This document shows, piece by piece, positions 35,373-44,880 of a stretch of 64,000 bases of DNA. The translations under genes were made by a program, and so were the position numbers. The notes beneath the pieces are model-generated. The model did not search any database. It was not told the origin of the DNA and saw nothing but the letters and a program-made list of their open reading frames with translations. Origin of the DNA: Polaribacter sp. (GTDB lineage Bacteria > Bacteroidota > Bacteroidia > Flavobacteriales > Flavobacteriaceae); assembly GCA_018663625.1 (NCBI GenBank), contig JABJPX010000009.1, forward strand, positions 31,670-95,669. The letters run 5' to 3'. Within the stretch, counting starts at the first letter, position 1. Every line of letters begins with the position of its first letter.

Positions 35373-36558
35373 TTTCAGTTACTTTTTTAAAAGGAAATTT
35401 TTGATGAAAAGGGGTAGGTTCAATTTTTTGTAAAAATAACCTTAAAATTCTATTTTTGATTGATTTTTTATGACGAATATACATTGTTAAGTCTTGTGGA
35501 ACAGCACCGATAGAACTTTTAATTTCGCTAGCAGTTCTTCCGAAGTTTAAAACCTTTATTCTCTTTTTAATGGCGATTTTTATATAGTCGTATAGCATTC
35601 TTTGGTAGATTGCATACTCTTTGTTTAATAGATAATCTATACCTACAAAATGGGCATCCAAAGAATTTTGATTGATGATTCCAGACATAAATCCAACCAC
35701 TTTTCCATTTAAAAAATAGGCTTTAAGTAGATAGTTGTCTTTTAGTTTTTCTTTTAAATGAATGTAGGTTTCTAAGTTAAAGTCCCCCAAATTAAAATCA
35801 GCTTTTGAAGAAACCTTTTTATAGAGGGCCGTCATTTCTGGGAGTAGTTCTTCAATATTATCTAGTGTAATATCTTCTATTTTCAGCATTGCACTTCGTT
35901 GCATTGCTTTTTTTGCTTTTACCCTAAATTTCGTTTTTAATGCAGCGAGATAGTCATCAAAAGTTTGCCAATTTTCGGCTAAGTTTAAAAGCATGTTGGG
36001 TGCTACTAAAAACGGGCTGTAATTATAATCTTTTAAAGAGTCTGTAATGGATAAAGATTCATTTATAAAATCTTTTATTAAGAAGAAATTTACTTCTTTT
36101 TTTAAGGTTGGATTATTATTCACAAAATGTAAGATTGCTTTGGCAACCTCCTTTAGGATTGTTTTTTTATTTTGATTTTTTTCGATAAAAACACCGTGTT
36201 CTCCGCTAACAAAGGTGTTGCCACAAATTAATAATTTTAGAGGTTTTTTCTTCGGAAACAAATTCAGTTTCCGACCAACATTCTTAATTTTTCGAACTAA
36301 AACTTCTAAGTCATTTTTGATGTCATCAATGTAGAAATCTACAAATTGAAGTGAAGCAAAAGCGATTGGATTTTTTTTTGTGTCCAACAGAACAACATAA
36401 GTAAACTTGATTTCTGAGTTGTTTTCTTCTAGAGAACGTAAGAAGTCTTTGTGGAAATAAAGATTTTTTTCACAATTTAACTCTTCCCAGATTTCTTCAG
36501 AAATTTCTGATACAGACGAAAAGTACAGGGCATTATTTGTGTTTGTAAAAGGTTTCAA
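35359..36558 (-). CDS. GNAT-like (FemAB/peptidogalycan type) acyltransferase-domain protein
   Basis: A 399-residue soluble protein. The C-terminal half has the double-GNAT layout of FemAB-like enzymes: KFRVKAKKAMQRS (typical of the Acetyltransf_6 family), then FLNGKVVGFMSG, DAHFVGIDY, YQRMLYDYIKIAIKK and LNFGRTASEIKSS. The substrate is unknown; relatives include peptidoglycan-bridge and lipid-modifying transferases. The start is TTG at 36558, since an in-frame stop lies just upstream and no ATG occurs before mid-gene. It is coupled to tesB. Confidence 0.65.
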   Translation of the reverse strand: MKPFTNTNNALYFSSVSEISEEIWEELNCEKNLYFHKDFLRSLEENNSEIKFTYVVLLDTKKNPIAFASLQFVDFYIDDIKNDLEVLVRKIKNVGRKLNLFPKKKPLKLLICGNTFVSGEHGVFIEKNQNKKTILKEVAKAILHFVNNNPTLKKEVNFFLIKDFINESLSITDSLKDYNYSPFLVAPNMLLNLAENWQTFDDYLAALKTKFRVKAKKAMQRSAMLKIEDITLDNIEELLPEMTALYKKVSSKADFNLGDFNLETYIHLKEKLKDNYLLKAYFLNGKVVGFMSGIINQNSLDAHFVGIDYLLNKEYAIYQRMLYDYIKIAIKKRIKVLNFGRTASEIKSSIGAVPQDLTMYIRHKKSIKNRILRLFLQKIEPTPFHQKFPFKKVTENEKR

Positions 36559-36886
36559 ATGATTTCATATTTGGGGTCAACATTATTGCTTTTTCTAAAG
36601 GAAATTTCTAATGTGCAAAGTTCCGTTTTCTCGGGTTACGATTCGCTATTTAATGCAACTAATTTCATCATATTTAAATCATTTTTCAATGCCCTATTCC
36701 AAATTTTACAATGAAGCATTATTTCTTTTTTAGAAACATAAAGATGCTTAAAAAAATCGGTTTGATAAAACAACAGATTCTCTAACTAAATCAGGTGCAA
36801 ACAATTTTAGTGTAGCATTCAAAAAAAATTATATTTGTCGTCTATTCAAAACTCTTGCTTAAAGAGAAAAGTTCAATTTACAAATT
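36559..36886. other. 328-bp intergenic region between divergent genes
   Basis: This is the longest gene-free stretch. It is AT-rich and has no open frame that I can match to a protein. The only clear element is a -7 type TATATTTG at 36830-36837, which serves the efflux operon. I see no RNA gene or repeat. Confidence 0.5.
36830..36837 (+). promoter_or_regulatory. -7 element of the RND efflux operon
   Basis: TATATTTG matches TAnnTTTG and lies 49 bases upstream of the adaptor gene. The -33 region is poor. Confidence 0.5.
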
Positions 36887-38002
36887 ATGAGAAATATATT
36901 ATTATCTATTCTAGGCTTGCTACTTATTGGAGGTGCTATTATTGGCGGGAACATTATTGTTCAAAAAAACAATCAACCAAAACCAACATTTAAAAGGGAA
37001 ATAAAAACCGTTTTTGTAGAAAATGTTGTCAATAAAGAGATCCCTGTTTTATTATCTGCAAAAGGAAATCTGATCGCTAAAACTAAAATTGATGTTTTTT
37101 CTGAAGTTCAAGGCGTTTTAGAAAGCTCAAAGAAACCCTTTAAGGCGGGAACAAAATACAATAAAGATGAAACCCTTTTGCGTATTAATAGCGATGAATT
37201 CTATGCAAGTTTACAAGCGCAAAAGAGTAATTTAAGTAATCTGATTACTGCGATCTTGCCAGATATTCGATTAGATTATTCAACTGAATTTAAGAAATGG
37301 GAACGCTATTTAAAAGCATTTGATATGAATAGCCCAACACCTAATTTACCTAAATTTTCATCAGATAAAGAAAAATATTTTGTCTCAGGAAGAGGTGTTT
37401 TAACAGCCTATTATGCCGTTAAAAACTTAGAGGTTCGGTATAAAAAACATCAAATAAGGGCCCCATTTTCTGGGGTTTTAACAGAAGCATTGGTCACACC
37501 AGGAACACTTGTTCGAGTTGGACAACGTTTGGGCGAGTTTATTGATCCAAGTACTTATGAAATGGAAGTTGCTATTAGTGTACTCTATTCAGATTTCTTG
37601 CAAGTAGGCAAGTCGGTAACGCTCACAAATTTAAACAAAACGAAAACGTATACAGGAAAATTAATACGTGTAAATGGGAAAGTAGATCAAACATCTCAAA
37701 CGATCAAAGCGTTTATAGAGGTGCAACATCCAGATTTACAAGAAGGAATTTATTTAGAAGCAATTATGGTTGCAAAGTCAGAAAGCAATGCGATTGAAAT
37801 ACCTAGAAAATTACTGGTTGATAATCGCTCGGTATACTTGATAAAAAATGACAGCATTTTAACACTCACGGAAATTAATCCAGTTTATTTTGGTGCAGAA
37901 AAAGTGATTATTAAGGGATTATCAAATAACACTAAAATTCTTTCGCAAACTTTACCAGGTGCTTTTGATGGCATGATCGTAAAAATCAACAAAAAGAAAT
38001 AA
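36887..38002 (+). CDS. RND efflux membrane-fusion (adaptor) protein
   Basis: Periplasmic adaptor of a tripartite pump, 371 residues. An N-terminal membrane anchor (ILLSILGLLLIGGAIIGGNII) precedes a lipoyl/barrel-sandwich segment (LLSAKGNLIAKTKIDVFSEV), a short helical hairpin, the returning lipoyl half (HQIRAPFSGVLTEALVTPG), a beta-barrel and a membrane-proximal domain. The IRAPFSGV motif is typical of HlyD/AcrA proteins. It is followed after 3 bases by the transporter and then by TolC, so all three pump parts are encoded together. Substrates are unknown. Confidence 0.92.
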   Translation: MRNILLSILGLLLIGGAIIGGNIIVQKNNQPKPTFKREIKTVFVENVVNKEIPVLLSAKGNLIAKTKIDVFSEVQGVLESSKKPFKAGTKYNKDETLLRINSDEFYASLQAQKSNLSNLITAILPDIRLDYSTEFKKWERYLKAFDMNSPTPNLPKFSSDKEKYFVSGRGVLTAYYAVKNLEVRYKKHQIRAPFSGVLTEALVTPGTLVRVGQRLGEFIDPSTYEMEVAISVLYSDFLQVGKSVTLTNLNKTKTYTGKLIRVNGKVDQTSQTIKAFIEVQHPDLQEGIYLEAIMVAKSESNAIEIPRKLLVDNRSVYLIKNDSILTLTEINPVYFGAEKVIIKGLSNNTKILSQTLPGAFDGMIVKINKKK

Positions 38003-38005
38003 GCC

Positions 38006-41000
38006 ATGCGGAAAATCATTACTTATTTTATCAAGTACCCTGTAGCTGTAAACGTCATTATATTAGCATTTCTTATTTTTGGAATTCTAGGAGCTATTGG
38101 CTTAAAATCGTCATTTTTCCCTTTAACAGATTCGCAATTAATTAGAATTAACTTGGTATATCCAGGAGCATCTCCAGCGGAAATGGAAGAAGGTGTTGTA
38201 CTTAAAATAGAAGACAATTTAAAAGGAATTGTAGGTGTTGAGCGAGTAACTTCTATTTCAAAAGAAAACACGGCAAGCGTAAATGTTGAAGTTGAAAAAG
38301 GAAAAAACATAGATGTTGTATTATCGGATGTAAAAAATGCAGTAGATCGAGTTCCTTCTTTCCCTTCTGGCATGGAGCCTACTGTGATTGCAAAAGTGGA
38401 AAGCATAAGACCCACGATTAGTTTTACAATTAGTGGAGAAAATGTTTCCCTAAAAGGCTTAAAACAATATGCAAGAAATATAGAAAATGATATTCGTGGA
38501 ATCGACGGCATTTCGCAGGTTGCTATTTCTGGTTATCCAGATGAAGAGATAGAAATTGCTCTTCGTGAAAACGATTTAAGAGCCTATAATTTATCGTTTA
38601 CAGAAGTTGCCACTGCCATTAGAAATTCTAATATTTTAATCACAGGAGGGAATATTAAAACTGCTGAAGAAGATTATTTAATTAGAGCAAGCAATCGTTC
38701 TTATTATGGAATAGAGCTTCAAAACCTCATTGTTAGAACAGAAACCAACGGAACTATTATTCGTTTAAAAGATATTGCAACCTTAAGAGATACTTGGTCA
38801 GAAAATCCAGACAGGTTGTATTTTAATGGCAATTTAGCGATTGATATTACCGTAAGTAACACGAACAATGAAGATCTTATTTCTTCTGCAGACAAAATTA
38901 AAGAATACATTCATAAATACAATCAACAACAGCAAAATATTCAGTTAAGTGTTACTAGTGATAGAAGTATCACTTTAAATGACAGGACCTGGCTTTTAAC
39001 CAAAAATGCAATTTCTGGCATCTTATTAGTGTTGTTTTTTCTGGCGTTGTTTTTAAATTTAAGATTGGCTATTTGGGTTGCCTTTGGATTGCCTGTAGCG
39101 TTTTTAGGAATGTTTGTTTTTGCCGCACAATTTGGAGTTACCATCAATGTTTTGTCACTTTTCGGAATGATCATCGTTATTGGTATTTTGGTAGATGATG
39201 GTATTGTGATTGGAGAAAACATTTACCATCATTACTACGACCTTGGGAAATCAAAGATTCAAGCAGCAATCGATGGAACCCTGGAAGTTATCCCACCAAT
39301 TGTATCCGCAATATTAACTACAATCATAGCTTTTTCAACCTTCTTTTTTGTAGATGGTAGAATAGGAAGTTTCTTTGGGGAAGTTTCTACGATTGTAATC
39401 CTAACGTTAACAGTTTCTTTAGTAGAAGCATTAATCATTTTACCAGCACATATCGCACACTCTAAGGCGTTAGACCGAAAAAAATTAGATAAAACTAAGC
39501 CTCAAAAAACGAATAAATTTGATGCTTTTTTTAAGAAAACGAATAAGAAAGCAGATGTCTTATTATCAAAATTTAGAGACCATTATTATGTCCCGCTTTT
39601 AAAATTCTCATTAAATAATAAGTTTTTTGTTTTTTGTGTTTTTGTTGCAACGCTTTTAATCAGTTTTTCAGCCTTAAAAGGAGGTGTTATTAAAAGTTCA
39701 TTTTTCCCAAGAATTGCAAGTGATCGTATTCAGATTACCTTAAACATGCCACAAGGAACGAATGAAAAAATTACAGACTCTGTAATTTCTTTAATTGAAG
39801 AAAAAGCCTGGTTGATCAATAAAGAATACACAGAAAAACAAACAGATAACCAGCAAGTTATCGTAAATGCAATTAAAAGAGTCGGGCCTGGAAGTGCAAA
39901 TGCAACTCTTACTATTAATCTTTTGCCCGGAGAAATGCGTGATTTTTCTGCACCAGAAATTACAAATGCCATTCAGGAAAAAGCAGGAGAAATTTATGGA
40001 GTAGAAAGTTTAATTTTTGGCTCTGGAGGTAATTTTGGAGGAAGTCCAGTAGCTGTTTCTTTACTGGGAAACAATATTGCAGAACTAAAGGCCGTAAAAG
40101 AAGAATTAAAACAAGTATTAGAAAACAATCCTTTGTTAAAAGATGTAACCGATAATGATCCGGCAGGTATCAAAGAGGTTTGCATTCAACTAAAAGACAA
40201 TGCCTATTTATTGGGTTTAAATTTACAGTCAATAATGACGCAAGTCCGAAACGGATTCTTTGGGTTTCAAGCACAACGTTTTCAACGGGGTCAAGACGAA
40301 ATTAAAGTTTGGGTTCGTTATGATAAGAAAGATAGATCATCTATTAAAAATTTAGATGATATGCGCATCCTAACCCCTGCAGGAATAAGAATTCCTTTTT
40401 CTGAAATTGCCAGTTATACCATAGAAAGAGGTGATATTGCAATCAATCATTTAGAAGGGAAACGTGAAATTCAAATAAAAGCAGATTTAAAAGATTTATC
40501 GGCAAGCGAAACGGATATTCTAGAGAATATTAAAACCACCATTATGCCCGATATTTTGTCTAAATATCCAACAGTTTCTCCCCTGTATGAGGGGCAAAAT
40601 AGGGAGGCAAAGAAAACAACAGATTCTCTTGGAAAGGTGGGTTGGATTGTTTTAGGCCTTATTTACATTGTGATTGCGTTTACTTTTCGTTCCTATTCAC
40701 AGCCTATTTTATTAATTGTAATGATTCCTTTTAGTATGATTGGGGTCATTTGGGGACATTATGTGCACGACTTTGCCATTGGAATTTTATCCTTTTTAGG
40801 AATTATTGCTTTGATTGGTATTATGGTCAATGATGGATTGGTTTTGATCGGGAAGTTTAACACCTATCTAAAAGAGGGAATGAAATACGATGCCGCATTG
40901 ATTGCCGCAGGTAAAACTCGTTTTAGAGCCATTTTCTTAACCTCTTTAACAACAGTTGCAGGGCTAGCTCCTTTAATTTTTGAAAAAAGTAGGCAAGCAC

Positions 41001-41203
41001 AATTTTTGATTCCAATGGCAATTTCTATTGCTTATGGAATTGCCATTGCAACGGTCTTAACTTTGGTGATGCTGCCAATATTATTATCATTTTCAAATAC
41101 ACTAAAAGTAGGGGTGAAATGGTTAATAGTAAACAGAACCGTCACCAAAGAAGAAGTAGAAAGAGCCATTATTGAATCTAAATTTGATGAAAATGAAATT
41201 TAA
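38006..41203 (+). CDS. RND-family efflux transporter (AcrB/HAE1-like)
   Basis: A 1065-residue inner-membrane proton-driven transporter with twelve membrane segments and two large periplasmic loops. TM1 is in VNVIILAFLIFGILGAIG, and TM4 holds the proton-relay acidic pair in ILVDDGIVIGENI. The second half repeats the pattern (IALIGIMVNDGLVLIGKF). The N-terminal GASPAEMEEGV is typical of the superfamily. Its Asp-Asp relay and lack of heavy-metal motifs favour hydrophobic drug or metabolite export over metal export. Its end overlaps the TolC gene. Confidence 0.93.
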   Translation: MRKIITYFIKYPVAVNVIILAFLIFGILGAIGLKSSFFPLTDSQLIRINLVYPGASPAEMEEGVVLKIEDNLKGIVGVERVTSISKENTASVNVEVEKGKNIDVVLSDVKNAVDRVPSFPSGMEPTVIAKVESIRPTISFTISGENVSLKGLKQYARNIENDIRGIDGISQVAISGYPDEEIEIALRENDLRAYNLSFTEVATAIRNSNILITGGNIKTAEEDYLIRASNRSYYGIELQNLIVRTETNGTIIRLKDIATLRDTWSENPDRLYFNGNLAIDITVSNTNNEDLISSADKIKEYIHKYNQQQQNIQLSVTSDRSITLNDRTWLLTKNAISGILLVLFFLALFLNLRLAIWVAFGLPVAFLGMFVFAAQFGVTINVLSLFGMIIVIGILVDDGIVIGENIYHHYYDLGKSKIQAAIDGTLEVIPPIVSAILTTIIAFSTFFFVDGRIGSFFGEVSTIVILTLTVSLVEALIILPAHIAHSKALDRKKLDKTKPQKTNKFDAFFKKTNKKADVLLSKFRDHYYVPLLKFSLNNKFFVFCVFVATLLISFSALKGGVIKSSFFPRIASDRIQITLNMPQGTNEKITDSVISLIEEKAWLINKEYTEKQTDNQQVIVNAIKRVGPGSANATLTINLLPGEMRDFSAPEITNAIQEKAGEIYGVESLIFGSGGNFGGSPVAVSLLGNNIAELKAVKEELKQVLENNPLLKDVTDNDPAGIKEVCIQLKDNAYLLGLNLQSIMTQVRNGFFGFQAQRFQRGQDEIKVWVRYDKKDRSSIKNLDDMRILTPAGIRIPFSEIASYTIERGDIAINHLEGKREIQIKADLKDLSASETDILENIKTTIMPDILSKYPTVSPLYEGQNREAKKTTDSLGKVGWIVLGLIYIVIAFTFRSYSQPILLIVMIPFSMIGVIWGHYVHDFAIGILSFLGIIALIGIMVNDGLVLIGKFNTYLKEGMKYDAALIAAGKTRFRAIFLTSLTTVAGLAPLIFEKSRQAQFLIPMAISIAYGIAIATVLTLVMLPILLSFSNTLKVGVKWLIVNRTVTKEEVERAIIESKFDENEI

Positions 41204-42512
41204 AAAAACCATTATTTTAGCCTTTATTCTTACTGTAAATTTGCAAGGATTTTCGCAAGAAGTACTCACAAAAAAAGAAGCGCTAAGAATTACGTTAGCT
41301 AATAACTTTGGAATTAAAATTGCGAATAACAATTTAGAAACCGCAAAAAATAATTCCAGTATTTATAATACCGGTTTATTGCCAACAGCCACGCTTTCTT
41401 CTGGAGCCAGTTTTAGAAGAGACAACCAAACAATTACCCGTCAAGATGCGAGTGCTACAAGTATTTCTGGAGCCATTACAAAATCATACAATGCATCTGT
41501 AAACCTAAATTATATTCTTTTCGATGGTTTGGGCAGAAAGTACAATTATCAGCAATTAAAAGAAACCTATAATTTAACAGCCCTTCAAGCTAGAGAGACC
41601 ATTGAGAACACATATGTACAGTTGTTTACCGCATATTTTCAGATAGCAAGGCTCTCTGAAAATAAAAATAATTTAACCGAAGCACTTTCCATTTCTGAGA
41701 AAAGATTACAACGTGCTACTTATCAATATGAATATGGTCAATCTACCAAATTAGATTTGTTAAGTGCGGAAGTGGATGTAAATAACGATCGTCTTAATTT
41801 AATCAATGCCGTCCAGCAATTAAGCAATGCAAAACGAGGTTTAAACCTTATTTTAGGGGTCGAAAAAGAGGTTATTTATGATGTTGAAACGGGGGTTGAT
41901 TTTAACGAATTTCTAAATCTGAAGGAACTGCAACAAAAAACAACAGCAAAAAATATCTCTTTAAAACAACGCGAGAAAAACATTGCTATTAGTGAGTTCA
42001 ATATTAAAATAAGCAAAGCCAATTACCTACCTTCTTTAGGTTTGAACACCTCTTACGGGTGGAATCAAAGTGAAAATCCAGCCACCTCTTTTTTAGCTGG
42101 ATCTACCTCCAATGGTTTGAATGCAGGATTAAGCCTGTCATGGAATTTATTTGATGGGGGAGCGACAAAAACGAGGGTTGCCAACGCAAAAATTGCTTTA
42201 GAAAATCAACAGATAGGCTTGGAACAACAAAAAGTAATTGTAGAAAATAATTTAAAAAATACTTGGGAGAATTATAAAAATCAACGATTTATTTTAAAAA
42301 CGCAAGAATCCAATGTCTTAACGGCTAAAAATAATTTTGAAAGAACACAAGAACGCTATCAATTAGGGCAAGTTACTTCGATTGAATTTAGACAGGCTCA
42401 AATGAATTTTATCAGTTCAAAAGCTGCATTGAACAATGCAAAATTTGACGCAAAATTAATTGAAATTCAATTATTGCAATTGAGCGGAGATATTTTAAAT
42501 GTAACTTTTTAG
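41193..42512 (+). CDS. TolC family outer-membrane efflux protein
   Basis: Outer-membrane channel of the pump, 439 residues. It has a signal peptide (KKTIILAFILTVNLQGFSQ) and two TolC-type repeats rich in long amphipathic helices with the usual anchors (LGVEKEV, LSWNLFDGGATKTRV, ERYQLGQVTSIEFRQAQ). The ATG at 41193 puts the signal peptide at the very start; ATGs at 41172 and 41187 in the same frame are alternatives. It overlaps the transporter gene by 11 bases, which implies coupled expression. Confidence 0.92.
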   Translation: MKFKKTIILAFILTVNLQGFSQEVLTKKEALRITLANNFGIKIANNNLETAKNNSSIYNTGLLPTATLSSGASFRRDNQTITRQDASATSISGAITKSYNASVNLNYILFDGLGRKYNYQQLKETYNLTALQARETIENTYVQLFTAYFQIARLSENKNNLTEALSISEKRLQRATYQYEYGQSTKLDLLSAEVDVNNDRLNLINAVQQLSNAKRGLNLILGVEKEVIYDVETGVDFNEFLNLKELQQKTTAKNISLKQREKNIAISEFNIKISKANYLPSLGLNTSYGWNQSENPATSFLAGSTSNGLNAGLSLSWNLFDGGATKTRVANAKIALENQQIGLEQQKVIVENNLKNTWENYKNQRFILKTQESNVLTAKNNFERTQERYQLGQVTSIEFRQAQMNFISSKAALNNAKFDAKLIEIQLLQLSGDILNVTF

Positions 42513-42526
42513 GACACTCTTTACAC

Positions 42527-43108
42527 ATGGATTTATCAGAAAAAGCTTGGGACAATCGGTATTTAAATAATGATATAGGATGGGATTTGGGAATCGTCTC
42601 TCCGCCATTAAAAGTCTATTTTGATCAATTAGAAAACAAGGAATTGAAAATTTTAATTCCAGGAGGAGGGAATGCTCATGAAGCAGAATATCTTTTTAAT
42701 AGTGGTTTTGTAAATGTTTTTGTTGTTGATTTGTCCAAAACAGCAATTGATAACATAAAAAAAAGAATTCCAGAATTTCCTTCATCACACTTAATTTTAG
42801 GAGATTTTTTTGAGGTTGATGATGCCTTCGATTTAATTATCGAGCAAACATTTTTCTGTGCATTAAACCCAAATTTAAGAGAAAATTATGCGCAGAAAAT
42901 GCACCAACTTTTAAAGGTAAAAGGCACATTGGCGGGGTTGTTTTTTAGTATTCCTTTGTATTCAGATAGACCTCCATTTGGCGGTAATAAAAAAGAGTAT
43001 TTATCTTATTTTCAACCTTATTTTAAAATCCATGAAATGTCCCCTTGTTACAATTCGTATTCAAAAAGAAATGGAAAAGAACTCTTCGTTAAATTAACAA
43101 AAAAATAA
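42527..43108 (+). CDS. TPMT-family SAM-dependent methyltransferase
   Basis: A 193-residue cytoplasmic methyltransferase. The start (EKAWDNRYLNNDIGWDLG) matches the thiopurine S-methyltransferase family's opening W..Ry....tGWD.G. The SAM-binding motif I is ILIPGGGNAHEAEYL, followed by VDLSKTAI and LGDFFEV. Family members methylate small thiols, selenium or tellurium compounds, or other nucleophiles; the substrate is not predictable. It starts 14 bases after the tolC-like gene and may belong to the efflux transcript. Confidence 0.88.
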   Translation: MDLSEKAWDNRYLNNDIGWDLGIVSPPLKVYFDQLENKELKILIPGGGNAHEAEYLFNSGFVNVFVVDLSKTAIDNIKKRIPEFPSSHLILGDFFEVDDAFDLIIEQTFFCALNPNLRENYAQKMHQLLKVKGTLAGLFFSIPLYSDRPPFGGNKKEYLSYFQPYFKIHEMSPCYNSYSKRNGKELFVKLTKK

Positions 43109-43144
43109 TCGACGTCGATTGTTGTATTAGAAGAGCGTTTCGAT

Positions 43145-44323
43145 TTATTTAAAAGCATTTAACCCCGTTACATCAAAACCAGTAATCAATAGATGAATGT
43201 CGTGCGTTCCTTCATATGTAATGACACTCTCTAAATTCATCATATGACGCATAATAGAATATTCACCTGTAATTCCCATGCCTCCTAACATCTGTCTTGC
43301 TTCTCGTGCAATTTTAATTGCCATGTCCACATTGTTTCTTTTTGCCATTGAGATTTGAGCCGAAGTAGCCTTTCCTTCGTTTTTTAAAGTTCCTAATCTC
43401 AATGCTAATAATTGTGCTTTGGTAATTTCGGTAATCATTTCAGCCAATTTCTTTTGTTGTAATTGAAACTGCCCAATTGGTTTTCCAAATTGTTCTCGTT
43501 CTTTTACGTAACGTAAAGCCGTGTCGTAGCAGTCCATTGCAGCACCAATTGCTCCCCAAGCAATTCCAAAACGAGCTGAATCTAAGCAACCTAATGGCGC
43601 GCCCAATCCAGACTTGTTAGGTAATAGGTTTTCTTTTGGCACTTTTACATCGTCAAAAATAAGTTCACCAGTAGCCGAAGCTCGTAACGACCATTTATTA
43701 TGAGTTTCCGGTGTAGAAAAACCTTCCATTCCGCGTTCTACAATTAATCCATGAATTCTTCCTTCCTCGTTTTTGGCCCAGACAACAGCCACTTGTGCAA
43801 ATGGGGCGTTTGAAATCCACATTTTTGCTCCGTTTAAAAGATAATGATCTCCCATATCTTTATAATTTGTTGTCATTCCTCCAGGGTTTGAACCATGATT
43901 TGGTTCTGTTAAACCAAAACACCCCATCCATTCGCCAGTGGCTAATTTGGGTAAATATTTTTTGCGTTGTGCCTCATTTCCGTATTGAAATATTGGATAC
44001 ATTACCAATGATGACTGAACTGAGGCTGTAGAGCGAACTCCAGAGTCTCCACGTTCTATTTCTTGCATGATTAATCCATAAGAAATTTGATCCAATCCCG
44101 CACCACCGTATTCTTCCGGAATATAAGGGCCGAAAGCTCCAATATCTGCTAAACCTGCAATAATTTGAGTTGGAAATTCTGCTTTTTGAGCATAGTCCTC
44201 TATAATTGGAGATACATCGCGCTTTACCCAATCACGAGCAGCTTCACGAATTAACTTGTGCTCTTCCGTTAATAAATCATCAATATTATAATAATCGGGT
44301 GCTTGGAATAAATCTGGTTTCAT
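43145..44323 (-). CDS. Acyl-CoA dehydrogenase, glutaryl-CoA dehydrogenase-like
   Basis: An FAD-dependent acyl-CoA dehydrogenase of 392 residues. GVRSTASVQSSLVMYPI, CFGLTEPNHGSNPGGM and the C-terminal ESVITYEGTHDIHLLITG (catalytic Glu in YEGT) fit the glutaryl-CoA dehydrogenase branch, which makes crotonyl-CoA in lysine and tryptophan breakdown. The ATG ending at 44323 gives MKPDLFQAPDYY; a longer frame to 44377 adds 18 residues not expected. It stands alone on the minus strand, convergent with the TPMT gene. The substrate call rests on motif resemblance. Confidence 0.88.
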   Translation of the reverse strand: MKPDLFQAPDYYNIDDLLTEEHKLIREAARDWVKRDVSPIIEDYAQKAEFPTQIIAGLADIGAFGPYIPEEYGGAGLDQISYGLIMQEIERGDSGVRSTASVQSSLVMYPIFQYGNEAQRKKYLPKLATGEWMGCFGLTEPNHGSNPGGMTTNYKDMGDHYLLNGAKMWISNAPFAQVAVVWAKNEEGRIHGLIVERGMEGFSTPETHNKWSLRASATGELIFDDVKVPKENLLPNKSGLGAPLGCLDSARFGIAWGAIGAAMDCYDTALRYVKEREQFGKPIGQFQLQQKKLAEMITEITKAQLLALRLGTLKNEGKATSAQISMAKRNNVDMAIKIAREARQMLGGMGITGEYSIMRHMMNLESVITYEGTHDIHLLITGFDVTGLNAFK

Positions 44324-44487
44324 AATTTTTATTGTAATTTTTAACAAATCTATCAAATATTGTTTAATATTTAACAAGCTTATCTTAAAAATAATTACTT
44401 TTAATTAGAGTTAAAAATACGTATCTTTTTTAAAGTTAACGATTGGAAAATGATAAAAAGTTATTGTTTTCTTTTAAGTTTGTAAAG

Positions 44488-44880
44488 ATGAAGCACACCT
44501 TAGGCAAATTGGAGCGATTAAAAAGTAAGAAACTAATTGAAAAATTATATGAGCAGGGAAATTCTGTGAAATCTTTTCCCTTAAGAATGGTGTATTTGCA
44601 AACAAAACACACTTCAGATTTTCCTGCTCAAGTAGGGGTTTCCGTCTCCAAAAGAAATTTCAAGTCGGCTGTAGACAGAAATCGAATCAAAAGATTGCTG
44701 CGCGAATCGTATCGTTTGCAAAAAGAAATCGTGTATGATGATTTAGAAATTCCCTATGTTTTTATGATTTCGTATCTTGGGAAAGAAGAATTAAAGTACG
44801 AGGAAATCTATGCTAAAATGACCAAACTGCTAACATTGTTTATTACAGAAACTAAACTGAAAACCGATGCGCCTATATAA
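44488..44880 (+). CDS. rnpA: Ribonuclease P protein component
   Basis: Protein subunit of RNase P, which trims the 5' leader of pre-tRNAs together with the catalytic RNA. The 130 residues contain the conserved RNR motif region (VSVSKRNFKSAVDRNRIKR, then LLRESYR) near residues 50-75. The start at 44488 (MKHTLGKLERLKSKK) fits the family; a TTG-initiated extension from 44443 is possible but unlikely. It is not next to rpmH. It overlaps the protease gene start by 14 bases. Confidence 0.93.
   Translation: MKHTLGKLERLKSKKLIEKLYEQGNSVKSFPLRMVYLQTKHTSDFPAQVGVSVSKRNFKSAVDRNRIKRLLRESYRLQKEIVYDDLEIPYVFMISYLGKEELKYEEIYAKMTKLLTLFITETKLKTDAPI

Noticed and set aside
38023..38511. 162-codon minus-strand frame inside the RND transporter gene
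   Set aside because: Antisense to the conserved N-terminal transporter segment; no similarity recognised.
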